Shown: piece by piece, positions 8,986 to 15,620 of the stretch
Layout: every line of letters begins with the position of its first letter
Numbering within the stretch: the first letter of the stretch is position 1
Source: Polaribacter pacificus
Lineage (GTDB): Bacteria > Bacteroidota > Bacteroidia > Flavobacteriales > Flavobacteriaceae
Length of the DNA: 64,000 bases
Direction of reading: 5' to 3'
Assembly: GCF_038024035.1 (NCBI RefSeq)
Contig: NZ_CP150664.1
Coordinates: 930,001 to 994,000, forward strand
Program-made: the position numbers and the translations under genes
The notes under the pieces: generated by a model
The model's database searches: none
The model's input: the letters and a program-made list of their open reading frames with translations, nothing else
Told to the model about the DNA's origin: nothing

Positions 8986-9273
8986 TTAAAAATCTTCATC
9001 TCCTTCTTCTATATCGTCATTCAAATCAAAATCATCAGAATCAAATGAATCTTCATCTTCTGCATAATCTTCCATGGTTTGTTCTAATCTAGAACTAATT
9101 TTTACCAGATAAATGGTGTCTTCAGTTTTAACCTCAACAGCTTTAATTGTTTCTCCTTTTGCATTTTTAAAAGAAATTACATCACCATAATCATAACCAT
9201 CGGGGTACTTTTCAACTAACATATCTAAAATATCAGTTGTGAGCTTAGAATAATCTACAATAACGCGTTTCAT
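8986..9273 (-). CDS. Small acidic protein coupled to the deoxyhypusine-synthase-like gene
   Basis: This 95-residue protein has a folded-looking N-terminal part (KRVIVDYSKLTTDILDMLVE, DVISFKNAKGETIKAVEV) and an extremely acidic C-terminal tail of about 30 residues, mostly Asp, Glu and Ser. There is no signal peptide or membrane segment. It begins two bases after the stop of the DHS-like gene, so it is very likely cotranslated. I do not recognise a family; it looks like a conserved flavobacterial hypothetical protein. The acidic tail could mediate binding to a basic partner or nucleic-acid-binding protein, but that is inference. Confidence 0.75.
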   Translation of the reverse strand: MKRVIVDYSKLTTDILDMLVEKYPDGYDYGDVISFKNAKGETIKAVEVKTEDTIYLVKISSRLEQTMEDYAEDEDSFDSDDFDLNDDIEEGDEDF

Positions 9274-9275
9274 AA

Positions 9276-10244
9276 TTACATGTTTAAAAGGTAAGCAAAG
9301 ATTAATGGAGCAACAATTGTTGCATCGCTTTCTATGATAAACTTAGGGGTGTCTATATCTAATTTACCCCAAGTGATTTTCTCATTAGGTACAGCACCTG
9401 AGTACGACCCATAACTAGTTGTTGAATCAGAAATTTGACAGAAATAGCTCCAAAAAGGAGTTTCTGGTCTTTCCATATCTTGGTATAACATCGGCACCAC
9501 ACAGATAGGGAAATCTCCAGCGATTCCTCCACCAATCTGGAAGAAACCTATTCCATTTTGTGAATTATCGGTATACCAATCTGCTAAAAAGGTCATATAC
9601 TCGATACCCGATTTCATGGTACTGGCTTTTAACTCTCCTTTTAAAACATAACTAGCAAAGATGTTCCCCATAGTACTATCTTCCCAACCTGGGCAAATAA
9701 TAGGAAGGTTTTTTTCTGCTGCAGCGTACATCCAAGAATCTTTTAAATCAATCTCATAATACTCTTCTAACACACCAGAAAGCAACAACTTATACATATA
9801 CTCATGTGGCAAATAGCGTTCTCCATTTGCTTCGGCATCTTTCCATATTTTAACAATATGTTGTTGAATTCTTCTAAAAGCTTCTTCTTCTGGAATACAG
9901 GTATCTGTAACACGATTTAGCCCTTTCTCTAACAAATCCCATTCATCTTGAGGAGTTAGATCACGGTAATTAGGCACACGTTTATAATGTGAATGCGCCA
10001 CTAAATTCATGATGTCTTCTTCTAAATTTGCTCCTGTACAAGAAACAATTTGAACCTTGTCTTGACGAATCATTTCTGCAAATATCTTTCCTAATTCTGC
10101 GGTGCTCATCGCCCCAGCTAAAGATACTAGCATTTTTGATCCTTTATTTAATTGGGCTTCATAGCCTTTTGCCGCATCTACAAGACTCGCGGCGTTGAAA
10201 TGCAAAAAATATTTCTCAATAAATTCGGTAATTGGTTTACTCAT
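9276..10244 (-). CDS. Deoxyhypusine-synthase-like protein lacking the catalytic lysine
   Basis: This 322-residue homologue of deoxyhypusine synthase keeps the NAD/spermidine-site framework: SLAGAMSTAELG, SCTGANLEEDI, the C-terminal SGAVPNEKITWGKL, and the final ESDATIVAPLI. In human DHS the lysine that takes the aminobutyl group lies in GGG-x-x-K-H-H. Here the stretch reads GGGIAGDFP (238-246), so the lysine position (243) is Gly. Bacteria have no eIF5A, so a polyamine-transferring reaction on a small molecule is more plausible than hypusine formation. The neighbouring arginine decarboxylase and agmatinase support a polyamine role. Annotations as plain deoxyhypusine synthase would be misleading. 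Confidence 0.88.
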   Translation of the reverse strand: MSKPITEFIEKYFLHFNAASLVDAAKGYEAQLNKGSKMLVSLAGAMSTAELGKIFAEMIRQDKVQIVSCTGANLEEDIMNLVAHSHYKRVPNYRDLTPQDEWDLLEKGLNRVTDTCIPEEEAFRRIQQHIVKIWKDAEANGERYLPHEYMYKLLLSGVLEEYYEIDLKDSWMYAAAEKNLPIICPGWEDSTMGNIFASYVLKGELKASTMKSGIEYMTFLADWYTDNSQNGIGFFQIGGGIAGDFPICVVPMLYQDMERPETPFWSYFCQISDSTTSYGSYSGAVPNEKITWGKLDIDTPKFIIESDATIVAPLIFAYLLNM

Positions 10245-10387
10245 TTTATGATTTATTTTGATGCAATATCTCTAAACAAAACTGTGTTTTATGAAAAGAA
10301 TACATGCGCTCATTTTTATTTTTAATTAATTTTTTAGTTTATTTTATTTACTAATTAACTGACAGAAAGATAATTAATATAGTTTAA

Positions 10388-11329
10388 TTAATAATCGTCG
10401 TCATCGTTTTTAAATTTAGACAACTTGCTAAATGGGCTCTCATCAATCAATTCATCTACATCATAGGTATCATCATTTGATGAAAATTTATAGCTCAACA
10501 TTTTGTAATACAACTTGGCCGCTAAAAAATCAGATGCTTTTTCAGTAGGATTAGGACACAGTTCTACGATGTCAAAACCAACTACATTCTTAGCCTCAAA
10601 TACCTTCTTTAAAAACTCCAGGGTTTCATAATAAAACAGACCTCCTGGTTCAGGAGTTCCTGTTGATGGCAAAATCGATGGATCTAATGCATCCAAATCA
10701 AATGTAATAAAGACGTTTTTAGTTAGCTGATCAATTACATCATCCATCCAATATTCATTTACAGCCATTTCATGTGCAAAAAATGTTTTGTCTGGATTCA
10801 TGATTGTTTTTTCTGTAACATCCATGCTTCGTATCCCAACTTGTACCAAATTGGTATTTTGGCTAGCTTCATAAACTGCACAAGCGTGATTGCAAGCAGA
10901 GCCTTCATAAGATTTTCTCAAATCAGCATGCGCATCAATATGCAATACGGTCAAATCATTAAAACATTCATTAAACGCTCTAATAGTCCCAATAGAAATG
11001 GAATGTTCACCTCCAAATACAGTCACAAACTTGTTTTTGTTGATGTATTTCTTAGTTGCTTGATGTACCGCATCAACCATAGCTTCAGGCGATGAGCTCT
11101 CAGTAATTGCATCTGCTAAAAACACACCCTCTTTGTATACTTCAGAATCGGTTTCTATATCATACAACTCCATGTTCTCAGAAGCGTCTAAAAAGGCTTC
11201 TGGCCCTTTGTCTGCTCCTTTTTGCCAGGTACTAGTCCCATCATATGGAACCGGAATTAACACAATCTTAGACTGCTCAATTTTTGAAAAATTTTCAGGA
11301 ATTCCCGCGTACGTTTTACTAGTTTTCAT
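10388..11329 (-). CDS. speB: Agmatinase (ureohydrolase family)
   Basis: This 313-residue protein has the binuclear manganese signatures of the arginase/agmatinase family: GGEHSIS, HIDAHADLR and TFDLDALDPSILPSTGTPEPGG. The last is the agmatinase-type version. It would hydrolyse agmatine to putrescine and urea in the cytoplasm. It follows the arginine decarboxylase on the same strand, 60 bases downstream, completing arginine to putrescine. The C-terminus ends in an acidic NDDDDY tail. Formiminoglutamase or guanidinobutyrase activity cannot be excluded from sequence, but the context strongly favours agmatine. Confidence 0.88.
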   Translation of the reverse strand: MKTSKTYAGIPENFSKIEQSKIVLIPVPYDGTSTWQKGADKGPEAFLDASENMELYDIETDSEVYKEGVFLADAITESSSPEAMVDAVHQATKKYINKNKFVTVFGGEHSISIGTIRAFNECFNDLTVLHIDAHADLRKSYEGSACNHACAVYEASQNTNLVQVGIRSMDVTEKTIMNPDKTFFAHEMAVNEYWMDDVIDQLTKNVFITFDLDALDPSILPSTGTPEPGGLFYYETLEFLKKVFEAKNVVGFDIVELCPNPTEKASDFLAAKLYYKMLSYKFSSNDDTYDVDELIDESPFSKLSKFKNDDDDY

Positions 11330-11389
11330 TTTTTTTAATTTGTTGGTAATTTGCTTTTGCTGTTTTAATATTTGTAAAAATTCTCGTTC

Positions 11390-12793
11390 CTAAGAGCTCT
11401 TGTCATATCCTAAAATAGACAATAATTCTTGACTCTTTTGTTGTTCTTTAAACACTTTTGTTATGGTATTACCCTCTTCATCCCTATCTATTAAGATATG
11501 TTTTGGATGCGGAATCAAACAGTGTTGAAGCCCTCCAAATCCACCGATACTTTCTTGATAAGCACCTGTATTAAAGAATCCAATATACAAAGGATTTTCT
11601 TTTTCATATACAGGCAAATAGATGGCATTAATATGCTGTTCAGAATTGTAATAATCATCACTATCACAAGTTAGACCTCCTAATAAGACACGTTCATACC
11701 TGTGGTTCCACTTGTTAATAGGCAGCATAATAAATCGCTTATTAATGGCCCAAGAATCTGGCAGAGTGGTAATAAAAGAAGAGTTGATCATGTTCCATTT
11801 TTCACGATCGTTCTGTTTCTTTTGATAGAGCACTTCATAAATAGCACCGCTGGCTTCTCCAACAGTAAAGCTACCAAACTCAGTAAATATATGTGGGACA
11901 GCTACATTTGCACTTTTACACGCCTCATTAATTTGATTGATAATTTCATCAATCATATATTGATAATCATAATCAAAAGCCAAGGAGTTTTTGATAGGAA
12001 AACCACCTCCAATGTTTAAACTATCCAAAGTTGGACAGGCCTTTTTTAATTTGATATATACGCTAATACACTTGAGCAACTCATTCCAATAATAGGCATT
12101 GTCTCTAATCCCTGTATTGATAAAAAAGTGCAGCATCTTAAGCTCAACCTTCGGATTGTTTGCTATTTCTCTTTCGTAAAAAGAAACAATGTTTTTATAC
12201 CCAATCCCTAAACGACTGGTGTAAAACTCAAACTTTGGTTCCTCCTCAGATGCAATTCGGATACCTACTTTAAATTTTTTCTTAGTCTGTTCTTGAATAA
12301 GTGGTAGCTCTTCATAGTTGTCTATGATTGGCACACAGTTCTTGTGTCCAGAGTTGATGAGTGCTCCGATATTTTTTATGTATTGATCTCTTTTAAAACC
12401 ATTACAAATAATAAAGGTTTCATCTTTAATTTTTCCCTCTGCCTTTAAATTGGCAACGATGTCTAAATCAAAAGCAGATGAAGTCTCTATATGAATATCA
12501 TTTGTTAAAGCCTCATTAAGCACATACTTAAAATGAGAGCTTTTGGTACAGTAGCTATAATAATAACGTCCTTTATAATCGTGATCTTTGATTGATTTTT
12601 TAAACCATCCCTTAGCTTTGTTAATGTTCTCAGTAATTTTTGGCAAATAGGTAAACTTTAAAGGGGTACCGTATTCTTCTACCAAAGACATTAAATCTAT
12701 GCCGTGAAATTGGAGGTTATTGTTTTCTGTTTTAAACTCTTCTTGTGGAAAATCAAAAGTTTGCTCTATTAAATCTTTATATTTAGTGTTCAT
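11390..12793 (-). CDS. speA: PLP-dependent (fold III) arginine decarboxylase, short Bacteroidota form
   Basis: This 467-residue enzyme has the alanine-racemase-fold decarboxylase layout. The Schiff-base lysine is in YYSYCTKSSHFKYV near residue 80. IHIETSSAFDLDI, LNIGGGFPIKNS (phosphate-binding Gly run) and TEFGSFTVGEASGAIYEV follow. It is much shorter than the about 630-residue E. coli SpeA, matching the compact form common in Bacteroidota. The substrate arginine is inferred from the agmatinase gene directly downstream; lysine or carboxynorspermidine substrates are less likely given this context. It heads the polyamine cluster, and a small inverted repeat lies 41 bases upstream of the ATG. 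Confidence 0.82.
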   Translation of the reverse strand: MNTKYKDLIEQTFDFPQEEFKTENNNLQFHGIDLMSLVEEYGTPLKFTYLPKITENINKAKGWFKKSIKDHDYKGRYYYSYCTKSSHFKYVLNEALTNDIHIETSSAFDLDIVANLKAEGKIKDETFIICNGFKRDQYIKNIGALINSGHKNCVPIIDNYEELPLIQEQTKKKFKVGIRIASEEEPKFEFYTSRLGIGYKNIVSFYEREIANNPKVELKMLHFFINTGIRDNAYYWNELLKCISVYIKLKKACPTLDSLNIGGGFPIKNSLAFDYDYQYMIDEIINQINEACKSANVAVPHIFTEFGSFTVGEASGAIYEVLYQKKQNDREKWNMINSSFITTLPDSWAINKRFIMLPINKWNHRYERVLLGGLTCDSDDYYNSEQHINAIYLPVYEKENPLYIGFFNTGAYQESIGGFGGLQHCLIPHPKHILIDRDEEGNTITKVFKEQQKSQELLSILGYDKSS

Positions 12794-13365
12794 TTATTTT
12801 TTTAAAAAATTATACAATAATCCTATCTGAGGTACATTCTTTGAATGTCCTGATAGTAGATAACCTAAAAAAAATATTGAATCACTGTCTTATATTCAGA
12901 TACACAACATGTAGTTTATTAAACTGCTGTCTATCTGTAAGCGTAGAAGAAGGGATAAACTTAATTTTTTCGATGCATTTCCAAAATGCAGAACAATCAC
13001 TTTTCCCTTTAAAATAACTGTTCACGAAATAAGAAAAACACAACATTTTACTTACTAAAAAGTTTTCAAATGTAATTTATTTTTTGATATAAAAAATAAA
13101 AATTAAAAAAAATATCAAAAACACAAAAAAGCCTCATTATAACCAATATAACTTTACTGAGTTCTCATGGCTATATATGTTCCTAGATTTTTTTTTATAA
13201 ATTAACACGATACTTCCAATACTTTTAAGCCCCATATGGCTGGATGTTAATACCTCAATAACAATAAATTATCAACTACTGTTTTTATAAAATCAGCACA
13301 CTAGTTTAAAAAAAATACTGAAAGACTGTAATGAATTAAATAATAATCTCTAATTTTAAATCACT
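12794..13365. other. Long AT-rich non-coding region between divergent genes
   Basis: About 570 bases without a convincing gene. It must hold the arginine decarboxylase promoter (-) and the promoter of the small lipoprotein gene (+). The only marked structure is the inverted repeat ACATTC-TTT-GAATGT at 12834-12848. The middle, near 13080-13130, is almost pure A/T. A short segment near 13128-13140 matches the start of the tRNA-region terminator (AAAAAAGCCTCA) but does not form its hairpin. Confidence 0.6.
12834..12848. promoter_or_regulatory. Inverted repeat upstream of the arginine decarboxylase gene
   Basis: Perfect 6-base arms ACATTC and GAATGT are separated by TTT, 41 bases upstream of the decarboxylase ATG. 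It could be an operator or a small leader hairpin. There is no independent evidence for either. Confidence 0.3.
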
Positions 13366-13761
13366 TTGAAAAAAATAATTCTACTTTTTGGGCTCCTTTT
13401 AATTTCTTGTAAAACACAGAAGCCATCAATTACAAAAAATAATATTGATGTGTTCCATTTAAACAAAGAGCTTCCTAAAATTGAAATAAAAGATGATGAT
13501 TTTGACATCACTGTAAGTAATCAGATAGTGACATCCATAATAACCAGATCCAATCTTTATAAAACTAAACAAGGTTTTCGTGTTGGATCTAACATGTCAG
13601 ATATTGAAAAGAAAAGTAAAACGATAAGAAACGAATTAAAAATAGCTAAGGGATCGATTACTATTGGACATTTGGGGCAGATGATAATTTTTAACGGGGT
13701 CGCTTTTATTGACGAAAACAACAATAATCTTGTTGATTATATTTGGATTAAAAAAGAATAG
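13366..13761 (+). CDS. Small lipoprotein, unknown function
   Basis: This 131-residue protein starts at TTG 13366; the signal peptide KKIILLFGLLLISCK ends in a lipobox with the acceptor Cys near residue 15. The mature part is polar, with a repeated Ile/Asn/Asp-rich pattern and VGSNMSDIEKKSK followed by GSITIGHLGQMIIFNGVAF. No family is recognised. It is the first of three AT-rich orphan genes between the polyamine block and the recombinase relic, and looks like cargo of a decayed integrated element. Confidence 0.6.
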   Translation: MKKIILLFGLLLISCKTQKPSITKNNIDVFHLNKELPKIEIKDDDFDITVSNQIVTSIITRSNLYKTKQGFRVGSNMSDIEKKSKTIRNELKIAKGSITIGHLGQMIIFNGVAFIDENNNNLVDYIWIKKE

Positions 13762-13840
13762 ACACCAAGTATGTTAACTTTATACATTTAAATAGCACAT
13801 CCTTTAGACTTTTAGTAGACAACTATGCAGAAAGTGAAGA

Positions 13841-14287
13841 ATGCAATTAATTATGAAGAATAAATATTGGTTTAGTTTAATACTCTTTTTTATAATTGGT
13901 TTACTTCTTATTTACAAGGACTCAATTTATATTACAGAAAAGGTATATATTATATTCAAAAAAAATGATGTTTTTTATAAGAATGAAAACAACAAAGACA
14001 TCTACTATTATGTAAAAGAAGGGAGGGTTTTAGAACTAGCTCGTCTTAAAAGTAAAAATACGGTAGCAAAAAAACTTCAAAAAATAAAGAATTTAAACAT
14101 TATTACAATTGATAGTCTTTCTAAAATTGTACCTTTTTCTGAATATGACACCTATAATTGGGACAAAAATAAACTAGATCGATTAAAAAAAATTAGAATG
14201 TTTATCATTGAGGTTGATTCTCTGAACAACAAGGTAAAGATTCAAGAAGTTTATCAACCTTTTTCAGAAAGTGATGAACCTTTATAA
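13841..14287 (+). CDS. Orphan protein with one N-terminal membrane segment
   Basis: This 148-residue protein has one transmembrane helix near residues 8-25 (YWFSLILFFIIGLLLIYK) and a Lys/Asn/Ile-rich soluble remainder. ATG 13853 (MKNKYWF) is an equally good start and gives a more normal N-terminus than 13841. No family is recognised. Its VYIIFKKND segment after the helix resembles VYILYNTS at the same place in the next gene, suggesting distant paralogy. Strong A/T bias matches the surrounding islet. Confidence 0.55.
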   Translation: MQLIMKNKYWFSLILFFIIGLLLIYKDSIYITEKVYIIFKKNDVFYKNENNKDIYYYVKEGRVLELARLKSKNTVAKKLQKIKNLNIITIDSLSKIVPFSEYDTYNWDKNKLDRLKKIRMFIIEVDSLNNKVKIQEVYQPFSESDEPL

Positions 14288-14308
14288 AACGTTAAAACGC
14301 AGGAGTAA

Positions 14309-14692
14309 ATGATGAAATTTCTGAACAAAAGGAATAATTTCATAATGACAATAATTTCAATACTAATTATTTCTATAATTGTTTTTTTGAAATATTTTAA
14401 AAAAGAAAATGTTTACATTTTATATAATACCAGCATTGCTGATTGTAAATACAAAATTGGATATCAAATAACAGACTTCCCTATTTGCAACAAAAAAGGT
14501 AATTTATATTTTTTTAAAAAAATTAGTGAGCAGCCGATTGTATTTAAAGAACGTTTAAATAACTTAAACTTGAAATCTAAAGATGAATTTTTCAAATACA
14601 CTAACCCAACAAAAATCAATATCTTCCTAGTTATTAAGAGAGGAGAGAAATACGAGATTATCCCTGTCAAAATACTTCAGGTTTTAGGATGA
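14309..14692 (+). CDS. Orphan protein with one N-terminal membrane segment
   Basis: This 127-residue protein has a strong transmembrane helix near residues 13-30 (MTIISILIISIIVFLKYF) followed by a basic soluble domain. ATG 14309 and 14312 are adjacent and either could be used. It lies 21 bases after the preceding gene, so the two are probably cotranscribed. No family is recognised. It is adjacent to the recombinase relic at 14738-14853. Confidence 0.55.
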   Translation: MMKFLNKRNNFIMTIISILIISIIVFLKYFKKENVYILYNTSIADCKYKIGYQITDFPICNKKGNLYFFKKISEQPIVFKERLNNLNLKSKDEFFKYTNPTKINIFLVIKRGEKYEIIPVKILQVLG

Positions 14693-14737
14693 TTAATAAT
14701 ATGGATATGGTTAAAATAACCAATCATATCCATTCTT

Positions 14738-14853
14738 TTAACCTTTATTAAGCTTACTAAGCTCCTCACTCACCTTCTTCTGTACTACTTTCCATAATGA
14801 GACTGCGTTACATTCATATTAGAATGCCCAAGCAATCCAGAAACAATTTCTAA
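14738..14853 (-). pseudogene. Relic of a tyrosine recombinase (integrase) C-terminus, frameshifted
   Basis: Read on the - strand, this stretch encodes LEIVSGLLGHSNMNVTQ then SHYGK, the box-II end of a phage-type tyrosine recombinase: the LGHSNM motif and the His-Tyr pair with the nucleophile tyrosine. Translation in that frame hits a stop right after SHYGK. Shifting frame at about 14791 continues as KVVQKKVSEELSKLNKG and reaches a natural TAA at 14738-14740. Upstream the frame closes with a stop at 14854-14856, so only the last about 38 codons survive. It lies about 170 bases from tRNA-Arg, a common integration target. Confidence 0.8.
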
Positions 14854-14980
14854 TTATAGTATTAAATATTTATAATCATTCCGTTTTAGCATCTAAAAAA
14901 GGCATATCTTGATTGTAAAAATAATAGAATGAAATATTATTGAAGATGTAATAACCTAGCTAAACCCTTATAAAACTTAT

Positions 14981-15017
14981 AAAAACAAAAAAGCCTCACT
15001 ATTGCTAGTGAAGCTTT
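14981..15017 (-). terminator. Terminator of the tRNA transcript
   Basis: The imperfect hairpin AAAGCcTCACTA-TTGC-TAGTGAaGCTTT lies just 3' of tRNA-Arg. A purine-A tract on the left becomes a T run on the - strand. It fits termination of the tRNA genes. Confidence 0.8.
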
Positions 15018-15020
15018 ATG

Positions 15021-15094
15021 TGAGCCCTGAAGGATTCGAACCTTCGACCGCCTCCTTAGAAGGGAGGTGCTCTATCCAGCTGAGCTAAGAGCCC
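15021..15094 (-). tRNA. tRNA-Arg (UCU anticodon)
   Basis: This 74-base cloverleaf lacks an encoded CCA. The anticodon loop is CTTCTAA within a CCTCC/GGAGG stem, giving UCU, which reads AGA and AGG. The T-arm is GAAGG-TTCGAAT-CCTTC. The acceptor stem contains two G-U pairs. A recombinase relic and a terminator lie on its 3' side. Confidence 0.95.
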
Positions 15095-15120
15095 TAACTC
15101 ATGATATACTCTCGGTGGAA

Positions 15121-15166
15121 GTTTTCTGCAAAAACTCCACAATTTATTTGTCGGGGTGGCAGGATT
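15121..15166 (-). repeat. Partial duplicate of the tRNA-Pro 3' end and its flank
   Basis: Bases 15148-15166 are identical to 15282-15300, which cover the last about 16 bases of tRNA-Pro plus flank. The preceding 27 bases also match 15255-15281 at about 20 positions. The copies are 134 bases apart in direct orientation. No rest of a tRNA follows, so this is not a functional gene. It may be a recombination scar, an attachment-site remnant or a decayed tandem tRNA. Confidence 0.7.
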
Positions 15167-15284
15167 AACGTTGTTGATCCTGAAGAGGGGTTGCTGCAAA
15201 TTAAAGTAAGACTTTAATTTAAAATAAAACTCCTCCGTTTTCTTAAGAAAGCAAGCTTTCTACGAAAATTCCACACTTTTATTG

Positions 15285-15359
15285 TCGGGGTGGCAGGATT
15301 CGAACCTGCGACCTCCTCGTCCCAAACGAGGCGCGATGACCGGGCTACGCTACACCCCG
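15285..15359 (-). tRNA. tRNA-Pro (UGG anticodon)
   Basis: This 75-base cloverleaf has a CGGGGTG acceptor 5' strand. The anticodon loop is TTTGGGA in a CCTCG/CGAGG stem, giving UGG. The T-arm is GCAGG-TTCGAAT-CCTGC and the 3' acceptor strand is CACCCCG followed by A. Its 3' end is partly duplicated 134 bases downstream. Confidence 0.95.
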
Positions 15360-15434
15360 AAAAAACAGTTTTCACTGTTAATCGATTGCCCTTTCAGTTT
15401 TATACCGAAGTACAAATACTGTTTGCAAATTTTG

Positions 15435-15518
15435 CGGAGAGACAGGGACTCGAACCCTGGCGACAGTTACCCGTCGACAGATTAGCAATCTGCTCCATTA
15501 CCACTCTGGCACCTCTCC
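15435..15518 (-). tRNA. tRNA-Ser (GCU anticodon)
   Basis: This 84-base class II tRNA has a long variable arm. The acceptor is GGAGAGG paired with TCTCTCC, the anticodon loop TTGCTAA gives GCU, and the T-arm is CAGGG-TTCGAGT-CCCTG. It is first of the three-tRNA run on the - strand. Confidence 0.95.
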
Positions 15519-15620
15519 TTTAATAACACCGAGGTATTAATTAAAAATTGCGAGTGCAAATGTAATATTACAAATACAATTTCACAACCTTTTTTTTGTA
15601 TTTTTTTCAAAAATTTGAAC

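Noticed and set aside
15148..15240. A further tRNA gene after the partial tRNA-Pro repeat
   Set aside because: Only the 3' end is present. No anticodon arm or 5' acceptor strand can be formed.
15282..15523. Forward reading frames of 67 and 77 residues starting with MSGWQDSNLRPPRPKRG and MAGFEPATSSSQTRR
   Set aside because: They are read antisense across tRNA-Pro and tRNA-Ser. This is a well-known database artefact and not a gene.
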